A stretch of DNA of 23,463 bases from Spirochaetota bacterium. GTDB lineage: Bacteria > Spirochaetota > Spirochaetia > Treponematales > Rectinemataceae. The position numbers were made by a program, and so were the translations under genes. The notes below the pieces were generated by a model, which was not told the origin of the DNA, did no database searches, and saw only the letters and a list, made by a program, of their open reading frames with translations. Below are positions 1-7,876 of this stretch, one piece after another. Position 1 is the first letter of the stretch. Every line of letters starts with the position of its first letter. The DNA lies in contig JAJUJQ010000018.1 in assembly GCA_029265255.1 (NCBI GenBank), positions 1 to 23,463 on the forward strand, written 5' to 3'.

Positions 1-89
1 CTCCGGCACGCCTCCGTTACGTTGCCGAGTCGTTCAGCAAGCTCCAACACACTTAATCGCTGCTTCGCAACTTTTTCCGATGCTTCCAT
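1..89 (-). CDS. IS481-like transposase, N-terminal fragment (runs off the window)
   Basis: Only the first 29 codons are visible, beginning MEASEKVAKQRL and continuing LAERLGNVTEACR. This resembles the N-terminal helix-turn-helix region of IS481-family transposases, which binds the IS ends. The start at 89 is chosen because AGGAGG on the minus strand (96-101) lies 6 nt from it. An in-frame ATG at 95 is directly against the AGGAGG and is less likely. A TATAGT-like -10 at 109-114 could drive it. The right-hand copy supplies the matching C-terminus. The family call rests on this short stretch plus that other copy. Confidence 0.65.
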   Translation of the reverse strand, partial: MEASEKVAKQRLSVLELAERLGNVTEACR

Positions 90-124
90 TTCCATCCTCC
101 TATTCCTTACTATATCGTAAGTAT

Positions 125-141
125 AGAAGATTAGGAATACA
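125..141. repeat. IS terminal inverted repeat (left copy)
   Basis: Seventeen bases ending ...GGAATACA at the IS/chromosome junction are the exact reverse complement of 23186-23202. They mark the transposase-5' end of the element. Confidence 0.8.
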
Positions 142-143
142 TG

Positions 144-410
144 TTATGCATTCAGCTTTTCCAGCTTCCTGTTGCGGAACCAGAGCACTGTATCGGTTGC
201 GACCATTGTCAGGTTGAGGCAATACAGGTATACAACATTATCGAAATGATAAAATAGCTTATTTGCAATGCCAGATGCGTACCCGACCATTACGATGAAA
301 AGAAAGGCGACGCTCTTTCCGCCCGTACGCCTGCTTTTCCAGGATCGATAAATCGAAAAAGGCCACGCCGCCCCGAAGCAGAGCAGCATAATGATTTCGA
401 AAATGCTCAT
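144..410 (-). CDS. Small three-helix membrane protein, PQ-loop/SemiSWEET-like
   Basis: The 88-residue protein has three hydrophobic segments, at about residues 3-19, 33-52 and 59-77, joined by a basic loop (YRSWKSRRTGGKS). An early Trp-Pro (residues 16-17) lies where PQ-loop proteins carry Pro-Gln. Single-repeat proteins of this size (SemiSWEETs) dimerise and move small sugars or similar solutes across the inner membrane, but the substrate here cannot be read from sequence. AAGGA lies 6 nt before the ATG. The gene is divergent from the phosphoribosyltransferase gene, with 84 bp between them. Its stop codon is 2 bp from an IS end, so the IS landed just behind it without visibly shortening it. 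The fold call is by resemblance only. Confidence 0.6.
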   Translation of the reverse strand: MSIFEIIMLLCFGAAWPFSIYRSWKSRRTGGKSVAFLFIVMVGYASGIANKLFYHFDNVVYLYCLNLTMVATDTVLWFRNRKLEKLNA

Positions 411-459
411 CGCCAGTCCTTGCTCTTAGAAATCCAAGCTCTGTCCCCAGATACAGATA

Positions 460-494
460 TTGTATCGGCCGCCATCGTACCATAAAATAAATAC
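460..494 (+). promoter_or_regulatory. Candidate promoter giving a leaderless phosphoribosyltransferase mRNA
   Basis: TTGTAT at 460-465, a 17-bp spacer, and TAAAAT at 483-488. The start codon at 495 is only 6 nt past the -10, so transcription would begin at about the A of ATG. No Shine-Dalgarno is present. Confidence 0.5.
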
Positions 495-1022
495 ATGGAT
501 AAGCATCATTATACCTATCAAGCCATTCACCGGCTGGCGCATTCCATTGCGAACCAGGTGCAGGCGAGCGGATTCGAGCCCGATGTGATTGTAGCGATCG
601 GCTCCGGGGGGTTCATTCCGGCCCGTATTTTGCGAACGTATCTGGGCAAACCAATCCTCGCGGTTGGCATCGCCTACTATGACCTGAATGACAAACCCAC
701 CGAATACCCCCGCAAGGTGCAATGGATCGAAGAAGCGGAAAAACAGCTCTCTGGGAAACGTATCCTGCTGGTCGACGAGGTGGACGACTCACGGGTAACG
801 CTCGAATACTGCACTCGTGAACTGCTCGCCTACCATCCTGCGGCATTGGCGGTAGCCGTACTCCACGACAAGCGAAAAGAAAAACGCGGCAGTTTTCCAG
901 AAGGGGTTAGCAAAGTGTTCGTGGGAGAGACATTGGATGACGTCTGGATCGTCTACCCCTGGGACGCGATTGATATCGATGCGCACGATCGCCTTGCGAT
1001 GAAGCGAAGCGAAAGGCAATAA
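495..1022 (+). CDS. Purine-type phosphoribosyltransferase family protein
   Basis: The 175-residue protein is a type I phosphoribosyltransferase, the class that transfers phosphoribose from PRPP to a nucleobase. The PRPP-binding motif ILLVDEVDDS is at about residues 90-99, with two acidic residues after the hydrophobic strand. An earlier VIVAIGSGGFIPARIL segment (31-46) fits the PPi-binding loop region. The long loop YYDLNDKPTEYP resembles the xanthine/hypoxanthine-guanine group (Xpt1/Gpt-like), so purine salvage is likely, but the base is not determined. The start has no ribosome-binding site and sits 6 nt behind a -10-like hexamer. Twenty-four bases separate it from the first M16 peptidase gene, so the three genes to 4079 may be one operon. 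Confidence 0.8.
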   Translation: MDKHHYTYQAIHRLAHSIANQVQASGFEPDVIVAIGSGGFIPARILRTYLGKPILAVGIAYYDLNDKPTEYPRKVQWIEEAEKQLSGKRILLVDEVDDSRVTLEYCTRELLAYHPAALAVAVLHDKRKEKRGSFPEGVSKVFVGETLDDVWIVYPWDAIDIDAHDRLAMKRSERQ

Positions 1023-1046
1023 TCATAGAAACCGAGGAGGGACATC

Positions 1047-2570
1047 ATGGAAGCAGTCGGCACGGCCAGACGCCGATTCATGTTCAGATTGGCAGCCCTC
1101 GTCGCACTTGCGCTGATTCTAGGTGGTGGCTTTGTTCAAAGCCTGGGCGCTCAGGCTGCGGGCGGCCAGGCCGATGCAGTTCGCCATACACGCCTGGCGA
1201 ACGGGGTTGAAGTCTTTGTTGCGGAAAACCATGCGGTGCCCCTGGTGACCGTATGTGTCGCATTTCGTGGTGGTGCCTCTGTTCAGACGCCGGAAACCGC
1301 CGGACTCTTCCACTTATATGAACACATGATGTTCAACGGAAACGACAAGTACCCAACCAAGGATTCCTTTACCGCAGGGCTTAAACGCATGGGCACCACA
1401 TCATGGAACGGAGCGACTGGGCGGGAGTACATCAACTATTACATTACCGTTCCATCAAATAGATTGGAAGAAGCTATCGATTTCTGGGCACATGCGGTTA
1501 TAGCGCCACGGCTCGATCCAGCTGTGCTCGAAAATGAAAAGAACGTGGTGCTGAATGAAATTCGGGGCTACCATGCGGATCCAGGGCAGATCGCCGTCAA
1601 TGCGCTTGAGTCGCGGATGTTCCGTGATTTTCCCTGGCGGAAAAATATCGACGGCCCCGAATACACAATCGAACGCGCCACCGTCAGCCAGCTCGCGCAC
1701 ATTCGCGATACATGGTTTGTACCCTCGAATATGGCCCTTATGGTGGGAGGAGATGCGACTTTGGATCAGGTGCGCGACTGCGCAGAACGAGCCTTTGGTT
1801 CATGGAAAGGCGCTCCCGCCCCGTCCATTGCTGAGCCACCTCAAAGCTCTGTCCCCGAAGGACTTCGCCTGGTGAGCATCGAAGACCAGTATTACCGCGG
1901 TATCGCGCAGGTGCAGTTCCGGTGGCGCGGTCCGGATGTCACTCGATTCACTTTCGATACCTATGTATCTGATGTACTGCTCTTTCTGCTGAGTTCGCCT
2001 TCGGGGCCCTTCAAGTCATCGCTCATGCGTACCGTATTCGGGCTCTATGATCCCGAGTACATCGATTTTTCGTATCCGACTGCGCGTGATGGCGCCAACT
2101 ATATCTTCTCAACCTATATGCTCGTACAAAAGCCCGCCCAGGAGGACCCGCTCTTGAAACGGGTCGAAGCCTTGCGCCAGACGCTCCGCCGCGAATTCGA
2201 AACGATCGCTGCGGATCCCGCGTCCTATTTCGGGCCCGAGGCACTGGAGGAGGCGAAAACCAAGCTGGTGGACCAGAATGTCTTCGCGCTTGAGTCGGCC
2301 GGCCCCTTTGTCACAGGGACGCTGACATTCTGGTGGGCAGTGGCAGGTACTGATTATTTCTTTGATTATGAAGCAAATTGCCGCACGGTGAGATGGGAGG
2401 ATATTTCTCGTCTGATCCGTACCTATCTGCTGGACGAACAGCGCGCTGCTGCGCTGGTGCGGGTACGGACAAGCACCTACGCCGCCGATCCGCGTGGTGA
2501 AGCTGTCCGGGCTGAGCTGGGATATATCAGAATAACACCAGAAAATGCGTTCTGGTGGCAGCAGCGGTAG
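1047..2570 (+). CDS. M16 zinc metallopeptidase, catalytic-type subunit, exported or membrane-anchored
   Basis: The 507-residue protein opens with basic residues and a hydrophobic stretch (about 14-31), followed by Ala-rich sequence, consistent with a signal peptide or anchor. The inverted zinc motif HLYEH is at residues 89-93. The third ligand is probably the Glu in VVLNEIRG at about residue 171, the usual distance for family M16. A catalytic domain followed by a second, inactive half makes up the typical ~450-residue unit. A strong GAGGAGGG precedes the ATG. The next gene starts 9 bp downstream and encodes an M16 protein without the zinc motif. By analogy with mitochondrial processing peptidase and bacterial PqqL-like pairs, the two probably form a periplasmic heterodimer that degrades peptides. 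The substrate is unknown. Confidence 0.88.
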   Translation: MEAVGTARRRFMFRLAALVALALILGGGFVQSLGAQAAGGQADAVRHTRLANGVEVFVAENHAVPLVTVCVAFRGGASVQTPETAGLFHLYEHMMFNGNDKYPTKDSFTAGLKRMGTTSWNGATGREYINYYITVPSNRLEEAIDFWAHAVIAPRLDPAVLENEKNVVLNEIRGYHADPGQIAVNALESRMFRDFPWRKNIDGPEYTIERATVSQLAHIRDTWFVPSNMALMVGGDATLDQVRDCAERAFGSWKGAPAPSIAEPPQSSVPEGLRLVSIEDQYYRGIAQVQFRWRGPDVTRFTFDTYVSDVLLFLLSSPSGPFKSSLMRTVFGLYDPEYIDFSYPTARDGANYIFSTYMLVQKPAQEDPLLKRVEALRQTLRREFETIAADPASYFGPEALEEAKTKLVDQNVFALESAGPFVTGTLTFWWAVAGTDYFFDYEANCRTVRWEDISRLIRTYLLDEQRAAALVRVRTSTYAADPRGEAVRAELGYIRITPENAFWWQQR

Positions 2571-2579
2571 GAGGATGGC

Positions 2580-4079
2580 ATGAAACGAATAATCAATCAC
2601 AGTGGTAGTCTCAGGAGCGCGGGACCTTGTTACCCCTATGCTCGCGATCAGACCTTCAAACGCGGAAGTGCCTTGACTTTTGCCATACTGACACTGATTT
2701 TTTCTCTGGCAACCGCGACGGGGCTTGCGAACGCGGCAACCCCCTTCGCCAAAGAAAACGCGCCTACCTTCCTGAAAACCGTGCTCTCCAACGGGATTCC
2801 CGTCTACATGAAAGTGCAGAAAGCCAATCAGGTCTTTCATATCTCGCTGGTGCTCAGGGGCGGTTCGCTGGTTACCACCGCGCAACACGCAGGATGGGAA
2901 GCCGTCGCGCTCAAGACCATGGCGCGAAGCTCGAGCGCCTATCCCTATGAAAAAGCTGCCGCCATGCTTGATCGTACTTCTTCTACTATCAGCGCAACGA
3001 CTCAGTTCGAATATTCCACCTTCAGCCTGACGACGCTCAACAAATATACCGATGTGCTGCTTCCGTTGTGGGGTGACATGCTCACCGCTCCGACATTTGA
3101 CCCCCACGACTTCGAACAGGTCAAGGAGGAGGCGCTTCTCGCCATCCAGGCGAAGGATCAGAACCCATGGTCGACGACCCAGAAGGCTATGAACGAAGAA
3201 TTCTTCCGAGGGCATCCATATGGCGTGAACCCCGAAGGCACTGAAGCGACGCTTTCTCCGATGGTTCCTGCGGACGCGAGAGACTGGTATCGCCGCTCTT
3301 TCTCCGCTGATCGCATCTTCGTTGTCGCGGTTGGCAATTTCGATCCCGTCGAGCTGGGGCGGACGTGTGAATCGCTTCTGGGGATTATTCCGAATCTCAA
3401 ACTTGGGCCTGTTCCAGTTCCGCCTCCTTTCCAGCCATTGCCCGCCGGCCGACTTGTGACCCGTCCTCATGATCAGTCAAAGGGCACCATCTATGTGCGT
3501 GGTGATTTCCCCGCGCCTCCTCCCGATAGCGATGCGTACTTTCCGGCAGCCCTTGCCGCACGAATGGTTTCGGACCTCCTTTTCTCGGTGGTCAGAGACA
3601 AGTATGGCGCTGTCTACACTCCTTCGGCCCAGATACGTAATTTTTCGGCAAATTACGGTTCTATTGTGATCTACAAAACAAGCCAGCCGGAATCGGTAAA
3701 GCGGTACATCGATGAGGCGATCGCCGCGTTCGTTCGCGGGCGCGTGGTTTCCGTCGATCCAGCACGAACGGATCCGGATGGATTCATGCGGCTGGAAGAT
3801 GCCCTCGACTCCTACCGGCAAATTTACATGAACGAGTATTTCGAGGCAGTACAAAGTAATGCTGCCATTGCGGAGCTTATGGTCAAGTCAGTCATCCGGA
3901 CGGGGGATCCTGCCGCCTGGCTCAGGGATCAGGAGCGGATCGAAGCGGTGACGGCGGACCAAGTGCGCCAAGCTTTCGAAGCCTGGATGCGGAATGGAGC
4001 ATTCCTCTGGGTGGCTGTTGGGGATCGGGCTCTTCTCGACAAGCTGCCGCCGCGGGCATTCGAGGCCTTTACATTTTGA
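2580..4079 (+). CDS. M16 family protein lacking the zinc motif, probable non-catalytic partner
   Basis: The 499-residue protein has a long basic N-terminal region, then a hydrophobic segment (about 34-50) ending in GLANAATP, which looks like a signal peptidase site. The M16 fold is recognisable (VLSNGIPVYMK, ISLVLRGGSL, then HPYGVNPEGTEATL), but the HxxEH position reads as an AGWEAVAL-type segment with no histidine pair. The C-terminal half keeps VRDKYGAVYTPSA, the region carrying the substrate-binding Arg/Tyr features of M16 non-catalytic subunits. AGGAGG overlaps the intercistronic gap after the catalytic subunit, so the two are translated from one mRNA. Its last 11 bases overlap the end of the convergent M16C gene. 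It is best read as the partner of the preceding protein. Confidence 0.85.
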   Translation: MKRIINHSGSLRSAGPCYPYARDQTFKRGSALTFAILTLIFSLATATGLANAATPFAKENAPTFLKTVLSNGIPVYMKVQKANQVFHISLVLRGGSLVTTAQHAGWEAVALKTMARSSSAYPYEKAAAMLDRTSSTISATTQFEYSTFSLTTLNKYTDVLLPLWGDMLTAPTFDPHDFEQVKEEALLAIQAKDQNPWSTTQKAMNEEFFRGHPYGVNPEGTEATLSPMVPADARDWYRRSFSADRIFVVAVGNFDPVELGRTCESLLGIIPNLKLGPVPVPPPFQPLPAGRLVTRPHDQSKGTIYVRGDFPAPPPDSDAYFPAALAARMVSDLLFSVVRDKYGAVYTPSAQIRNFSANYGSIVIYKTSQPESVKRYIDEAIAAFVRGRVVSVDPARTDPDGFMRLEDALDSYRQIYMNEYFEAVQSNAAIAELMVKSVIRTGDPAAWLRDQERIEAVTADQVRQAFEAWMRNGAFLWVAVGDRALLDKLPPRAFEAFTF

Positions 4080-7023
4080 GCTGAACGCTCGTCATAGGCT
4101 GCGGAAGCTTTTCGAGTTCCCGGGCGATCCGGTCTGGAGCGCCAAGCACGCAGACCAGGGCTGAATCGGCCGCGTGTTCCATACATTCTCCGGTGCGCTT
4201 GATGTCTTCGAGAGTGGTTGAGAGAATGCGGTCGCGGATCTGCTGGCGGACTTCCTGGGTGTATCCGGTCAGGTCATTCATGAGCGCGTTGAACCCTTTG
4301 GCGTCGGGCAGCTGATAGCTGTCGATGTCACCGATAGTACCGATGATCGATCTCTGAATTTCTGAGTCGGGAATTTCGAGTCTTGCCAGCACCCCTCCAG
4401 CCTGCCTAAAGGTGTCGATTGTGCGCCCGATATGGGGATCGCGATAGGAGAGCATCAAAAGGAGCGCAGTGGAAAGATCGAGGCTCGAATATCCGCCGTA
4501 TGCTCCTCCTACCACGCGTACCTGTTCCCACAGCCATGCGGTATCCAGATATTTGGTCGCGACTAGACTGGCCCCATCCGGGCGTTCCGAGCCGGTATTC
4601 AACGGAAGCAGCATGCCGACGGCGTTGATCTGTGCCGGTACCTCGAGCGTTTCCGTACTTGGGCCATCGCTGGAGGCGATGGAGGCTCCCACGGCCTCCT
4701 TGGCCTCGAGAATCCAGTCGCTGGCATGGCCGGAGTTCGATTGCGGCTCGTACGCGGGTGGCAGACACGCCGGGACGCGCGCAATGTCCCAAACGCATTG
4801 TTGGAAGCTTGCGCGGTCAGCTGTAATGTTCAGCAAGAGGCGGCTTTGGATAAGCAGCGCGTTTCTGAGTCTGGTGATATCGTTGATGACCTCACCTGGC
4901 TCCTCTTCCAGCCTGCGTGCCAGATCGCGAAGAAAAAGCAGGTGTTCGATACCGTACAACCGCTCCATAGCCCAATCCGAAGAGGTGCGGCGAGACCGCA
5001 ACCGCATGGCGACAAACCTTGTGGCTGAAGGGATCAGCTGCGCTTCCGCCTGTGCTTTTTCTTCCAGAACTATCTGCCGGACGCGTTCGAGGTTGTCCAG
5101 TCGAGCATCACACAGGATATCCCGCAGGATGTCTGCCAGGGTTGTGGCGCGTTCGGGCAGCGCCTTGGCGCGCAGGAAAAACCATGGCACCGGTTCCTTC
5201 GAATTCCAGTGTGCCGTGGCAAAGGCGAGGCTCCGGATACCGCCGGTGTGAGTACCGATGCGCTGGATGAGGCGCACATAGTCTTCGCGCGATGTTCCCG
5301 TTTCCAGAAGGAATCGTCCGAAGAGGCTCAGGTATGGCAAGAGATGTGCTTCGATCCGGTCGAACCGGAAGCCGAGGTCCAGATACAGTATGCCGCCGGT
5401 TGGAAGGTCGTGGAACAAGCCGGGGCATCCACCGATCTCGGTCGCTTCCGAAGGCAGGATAGGGGCCTGTTTCGGAATATCCTCCAGCGTGAGCGCGGGA
5501 ATGGTGGCAAGCGCTTCAGGGCTGTCGGGCGTTTCCTGCAATTCCCTCAGTCGGTCAGCTATTGCCACAATTTCTGCTCTTGTCTCGGGGCTGCAGGCCG
5601 CGCTGAACGCCTCGAGCATGCGGCGCTCGGCCTCTTCCCGCCGGCTTAAAGCCTGTGGATCGGGAAGGAGCACGACAGTGGTCCGGTGGGTATTACTGAG
5701 CAGCAGGTCGTCGATCAGGTGGCTGAAATACCATGGATCGGCGGCCAGACGTTTTACCTCGGCAAGCGGCGCGGCGAACGCAAGGGCTCCGAAGGGGTCG
5801 CAATCGTACAGCCACTCGTTCAGGGCCTCGAGCATCACCGCGAGCCCGCGCGGATAACGGCCAGTGTTTTTCTCGCGCAATGCGAATTCGATCGTGTTGA
5901 GGGACGCGGTGATCTGTTCCCTGTCGATGCCTTCGCGGACAAGTGTCTCCAAGATTGATAGCACGAGCGATTCGACATGCTCGATACGCGCCGGGTCTAC
6001 TCCTTTTAGCCCGATGGAAAAGGCAGTCTGGCGAAGATCTTCTGAAAAGCCAAATCCTGCGATATCCTCGCCGAGACCTGATTCGATCAGCGCTTTGCGC
6101 AAAGGCGCGGCGGGCGTCCCTGTAAGAATGTGGAAGAGCGCGGAGGCAGCCATGGAACGCACAGGGTCGCCGTGTTCATACAGTGCCCAGTTGACGGCCA
6201 CGTAGGCTCCTCGTCCCTGCTGGTCATCCGACTGGTATCGTTCCACCAGCTGGCGTGGCTTGTCGAACATGGGTTGAGCGGCAGGCATCGGGCGCGCTTC
6301 ACCTGGCCCGAATGGCTCGAGCCATGCGTCGATCAGCGCAAGACGGTGCTCGGGATCGTCATCACCCCAGAAGAAAATAAAGGAATTGGCCGGATGGTAG
6401 CATGTTTTGTGAAACGCGAGGAATTCTTCGTATGTGATGGTTGGAATGACAAGCGGGTCGCCTCCGGAATCAAGTCCATAGGCGGAATCGGGAAACAGAC
6501 TGCGGCGGCAGAGGTCGTCATGCAAGTCGTCCGGATCGGAATAGGCGCCTTTCATCTCGTTGAAGACGATGCCCTTGTATTCGAACGCACCGGTATCAGG
6601 ATTCACCTCGTAGTGCCATCCTTCCTGCATGAAGGTCTCTCTTGAGAGCCGTGGATAGAACACTGCGTCAAGATAGACATCGATGAGGTTGTAAAAATCC
6701 TTGAGATTGGTGCTTGCCACGGGATAGCAGGTTTTGTCGGGATAGGTCATGGCATTGAGAAATGTATTGAGCGAACTCTTCATGAGTTCGACAAAAGGTT
6801 CCTTGACAGGATATTTCCGCGAGCCGCAGAGCACGGAATGTTCCAGAATATGCGCGATGCCATCGGATCTGGTCGGAGTAGTTCGGAAACTGATGCCGAA
6901 TACTTTATTTTCGTCATTATTGATGGCAGACAGAAGGCGTGCCCCGGTTTTTTGATGGCGGTACAGCCTGATGATGGAATCGAGTTCGGGAACTTCGGCT
7001 TCTTTCAGAAGATCAAACGGCAT
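4069..7023 (-). CDS. M16C metallopeptidase, presequence-protease (PreP)-like
   Basis: This 984-residue protein is a single-chain M16C peptidase, the clam-shell type that cuts short unstructured peptides. HILEH is at residues 58-62, followed by SVLCGSRKYPVKEPF and FLNAMTYPDKTCYPVAS, segments typical of PreP/Cym1 relatives. The probable third zinc ligand is the Glu in GIVFNEMKGAYSD at about 156. No signal peptide is visible, so it is probably cytoplasmic, unlike the two M16 proteins it converges on. The ATG at 7023 is preferred because AAGGAG lies 7 nt upstream. A TTG 21 nt further out is in frame but precedes that site. The 3' ends of this gene and the M16 pair overlap by 11 bp. A role in peptide turnover is inferred from the family. 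Confidence 0.9.
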   Translation of the reverse strand: MPFDLLKEAEVPELDSIIRLYRHQKTGARLLSAINNDENKVFGISFRTTPTRSDGIAHILEHSVLCGSRKYPVKEPFVELMKSSLNTFLNAMTYPDKTCYPVASTNLKDFYNLIDVYLDAVFYPRLSRETFMQEGWHYEVNPDTGAFEYKGIVFNEMKGAYSDPDDLHDDLCRRSLFPDSAYGLDSGGDPLVIPTITYEEFLAFHKTCYHPANSFIFFWGDDDPEHRLALIDAWLEPFGPGEARPMPAAQPMFDKPRQLVERYQSDDQQGRGAYVAVNWALYEHGDPVRSMAASALFHILTGTPAAPLRKALIESGLGEDIAGFGFSEDLRQTAFSIGLKGVDPARIEHVESLVLSILETLVREGIDREQITASLNTIEFALREKNTGRYPRGLAVMLEALNEWLYDCDPFGALAFAAPLAEVKRLAADPWYFSHLIDDLLLSNTHRTTVVLLPDPQALSRREEAERRMLEAFSAACSPETRAEIVAIADRLRELQETPDSPEALATIPALTLEDIPKQAPILPSEATEIGGCPGLFHDLPTGGILYLDLGFRFDRIEAHLLPYLSLFGRFLLETGTSREDYVRLIQRIGTHTGGIRSLAFATAHWNSKEPVPWFFLRAKALPERATTLADILRDILCDARLDNLERVRQIVLEEKAQAEAQLIPSATRFVAMRLRSRRTSSDWAMERLYGIEHLLFLRDLARRLEEEPGEVINDITRLRNALLIQSRLLLNITADRASFQQCVWDIARVPACLPPAYEPQSNSGHASDWILEAKEAVGASIASSDGPSTETLEVPAQINAVGMLLPLNTGSERPDGASLVATKYLDTAWLWEQVRVVGGAYGGYSSLDLSTALLLMLSYRDPHIGRTIDTFRQAGGVLARLEIPDSEIQRSIIGTIGDIDSYQLPDAKGFNALMNDLTGYTQEVRQQIRDRILSTTLEDIKRTGECMEHAADSALVCVLGAPDRIARELEKLPQPMTSVQLKM

Positions 7024-7102
7024 TCGAATGCTCCTTGGTCTCAAAAGAATTTATGAGCGCGCTGGGTTGGACTGACGCTCAGCAGCAAGGAAGTATTGAA
7101 TC

Positions 7103-7222
7103 ATGAATATGAAAAAAAAGCAGTACGGGCGGATACGTGGCGGAATGAGACCAGTGTCAGAGCGACCAGGAGAACGTACCGCGGCTTTCCCGGGAGTCGA
7201 ATTCACACAGCAAAAAAAATAA
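7103..7222 (+). CDS. Possible small basic protein, 39 residues (uncertain)
   Basis: A short frame starts MNMKKKQYGRIRGG and ends FTQQKK. It lies in the otherwise gene-free 277-bp stretch between the M16C gene and the first Spy-like gene. An AAGGAAG sits about 9 nt before the ATG. The product would be strongly basic, with no hydrophobic segment and no recognised family. Apart from the candidate ECF promoter at 7235-7260, nothing else is visible in this intergenic region. The frame may be chance. Confidence 0.25.
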   Translation: MNMKKKQYGRIRGGMRPVSERPGERTAAFPGVEFTQQKK

Positions 7223-7234
7223 TCGCGTTTTCAT

Positions 7235-7260
7235 GCAACCAGAACGCTTCTTCCGACGAC
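7235..7260 (+). promoter_or_regulatory. Candidate ECF-sigma promoter of the first Spy-like gene
   Basis: GCAACC at 7235-7240, 16 bp, then CGAC at 7257-7260. The motif ends 40 bp before the start codon. The same G[G/C]AACC-N16-CGAC arrangement precedes the second Spy-like gene at 8354-8379. AAC-containing -35 elements and CG-rich -10 elements at this spacing are typical of ECF sigma factors, and one is encoded 1.7 kb downstream. Confidence 0.5.
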
Positions 7261-7300
7261 ATCTAGGTGAACAACAAATTACCTTCAAGGGAGGAAGGAC

Positions 7301-7876
7301 ATGAAAACATCGAGAAAGGCAATTACGCTTCTGATGGCGGGTGCAATGCTCGTCGCTGCAACAGCCGGCGTGTTCGCGCAGGGCTTCGGCAGGGCGGGTG
7401 GCCCGGGTGTCGCGGTTCCCGGCTATGGTTTCAAGCAGACCGCTCCGGCTGCGAAGGCTGCTCCGGGTGGACCAGTGTTCGGATATGGTCCACAGTTCAA
7501 TGCCCGGAACCTCTATGTCTACCAGAATGCAAGGGGTGCTCGCGGTTCATCCCGCATGGGATTCATGGGCCGTATAGGAAGCATGGGCGCGGGCGGATAT
7601 GGCGCGCTGCACTATCTGCAGTACCAAAAGCTTTCTGCCGAGGATAAGGCTAAGGTAGACAAGATCATTCAGGACACTGCAGCCCAGCTTTTGCCTCTTC
7701 AGACCGAGCTTCGCACACTCCGTCTGTCCCTAAACAGCGAGCGCTGGGCCGCAAACCCTGACAAGGCGAAGATTGATGCGGCCATCGCTAAAATCGCCGA
7801 GCTCCAGAAGCAGATCCAGGAAATCCGCACCAGCAAGATCCTAGAGATCAACAAGATTTTCCAGTCAGTGAATTGA
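7301..7876 (+). CDS. Exported Spy/CpxP-like helical protein (first copy)
   Basis: The 191-residue protein has a clear signal peptide (MKTSRKAITLLMAGAM..., cleavage after VFA near residue 26). A Gly/Pro/Ala-rich, Met- and Tyr-containing linker follows to about residue 100. The C-terminal ~80 residues form a charged amphipathic helical hairpin (LSAEDKAKVDKII, then QTELRTLRLSL and IDAAIAKIAELQKQI). This layout resembles the LTXXQ/Spy/CpxP and periplasmic metal-sensor group, which act as periplasmic chaperones or stress sensors. GGGAGGAAGG precedes the ATG. A strong intrinsic terminator follows at 7904-7936, so the gene is probably monocistronic. It shares general design and a promoter motif with the protein at 8410 but is not a close copy. 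The exact function is inferred. Confidence 0.65.
   Translation: MKTSRKAITLLMAGAMLVAATAGVFAQGFGRAGGPGVAVPGYGFKQTAPAAKAAPGGPVFGYGPQFNARNLYVYQNARGARGSSRMGFMGRIGSMGAGGYGALHYLQYQKLSAEDKAKVDKIIQDTAAQLLPLQTELRTLRLSLNSERWAANPDKAKIDAAIAKIAELQKQIQEIRTSKILEINKIFQSVN

Larger units (their letters stand above)
1..141 (-). mobile_element. IS481-type insertion sequence, left window copy (5' end only)
   Basis: This is one end of an insertion sequence that runs off the left edge. It holds the start of a transposase gene and stops at a 17-bp terminal repeat at 125-141. The same 17 bp occur in inverted orientation at 23186-23202, where the C-terminal end of an IS481-like transposase adjoins the other IS end. 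The termini have the form TG...CA. The element ends 2 bp from the stop codon of the next gene. Target duplications cannot be tested because each copy shows only one side. Confidence 0.75.

Noticed and set aside
2109..3470. A 453-codon open frame on the minus strand
   Set aside because: It is antisense to the well-supported M16 pair, has low-complexity Arg-rich translation, no recognisable domain and no ribosome-binding site.
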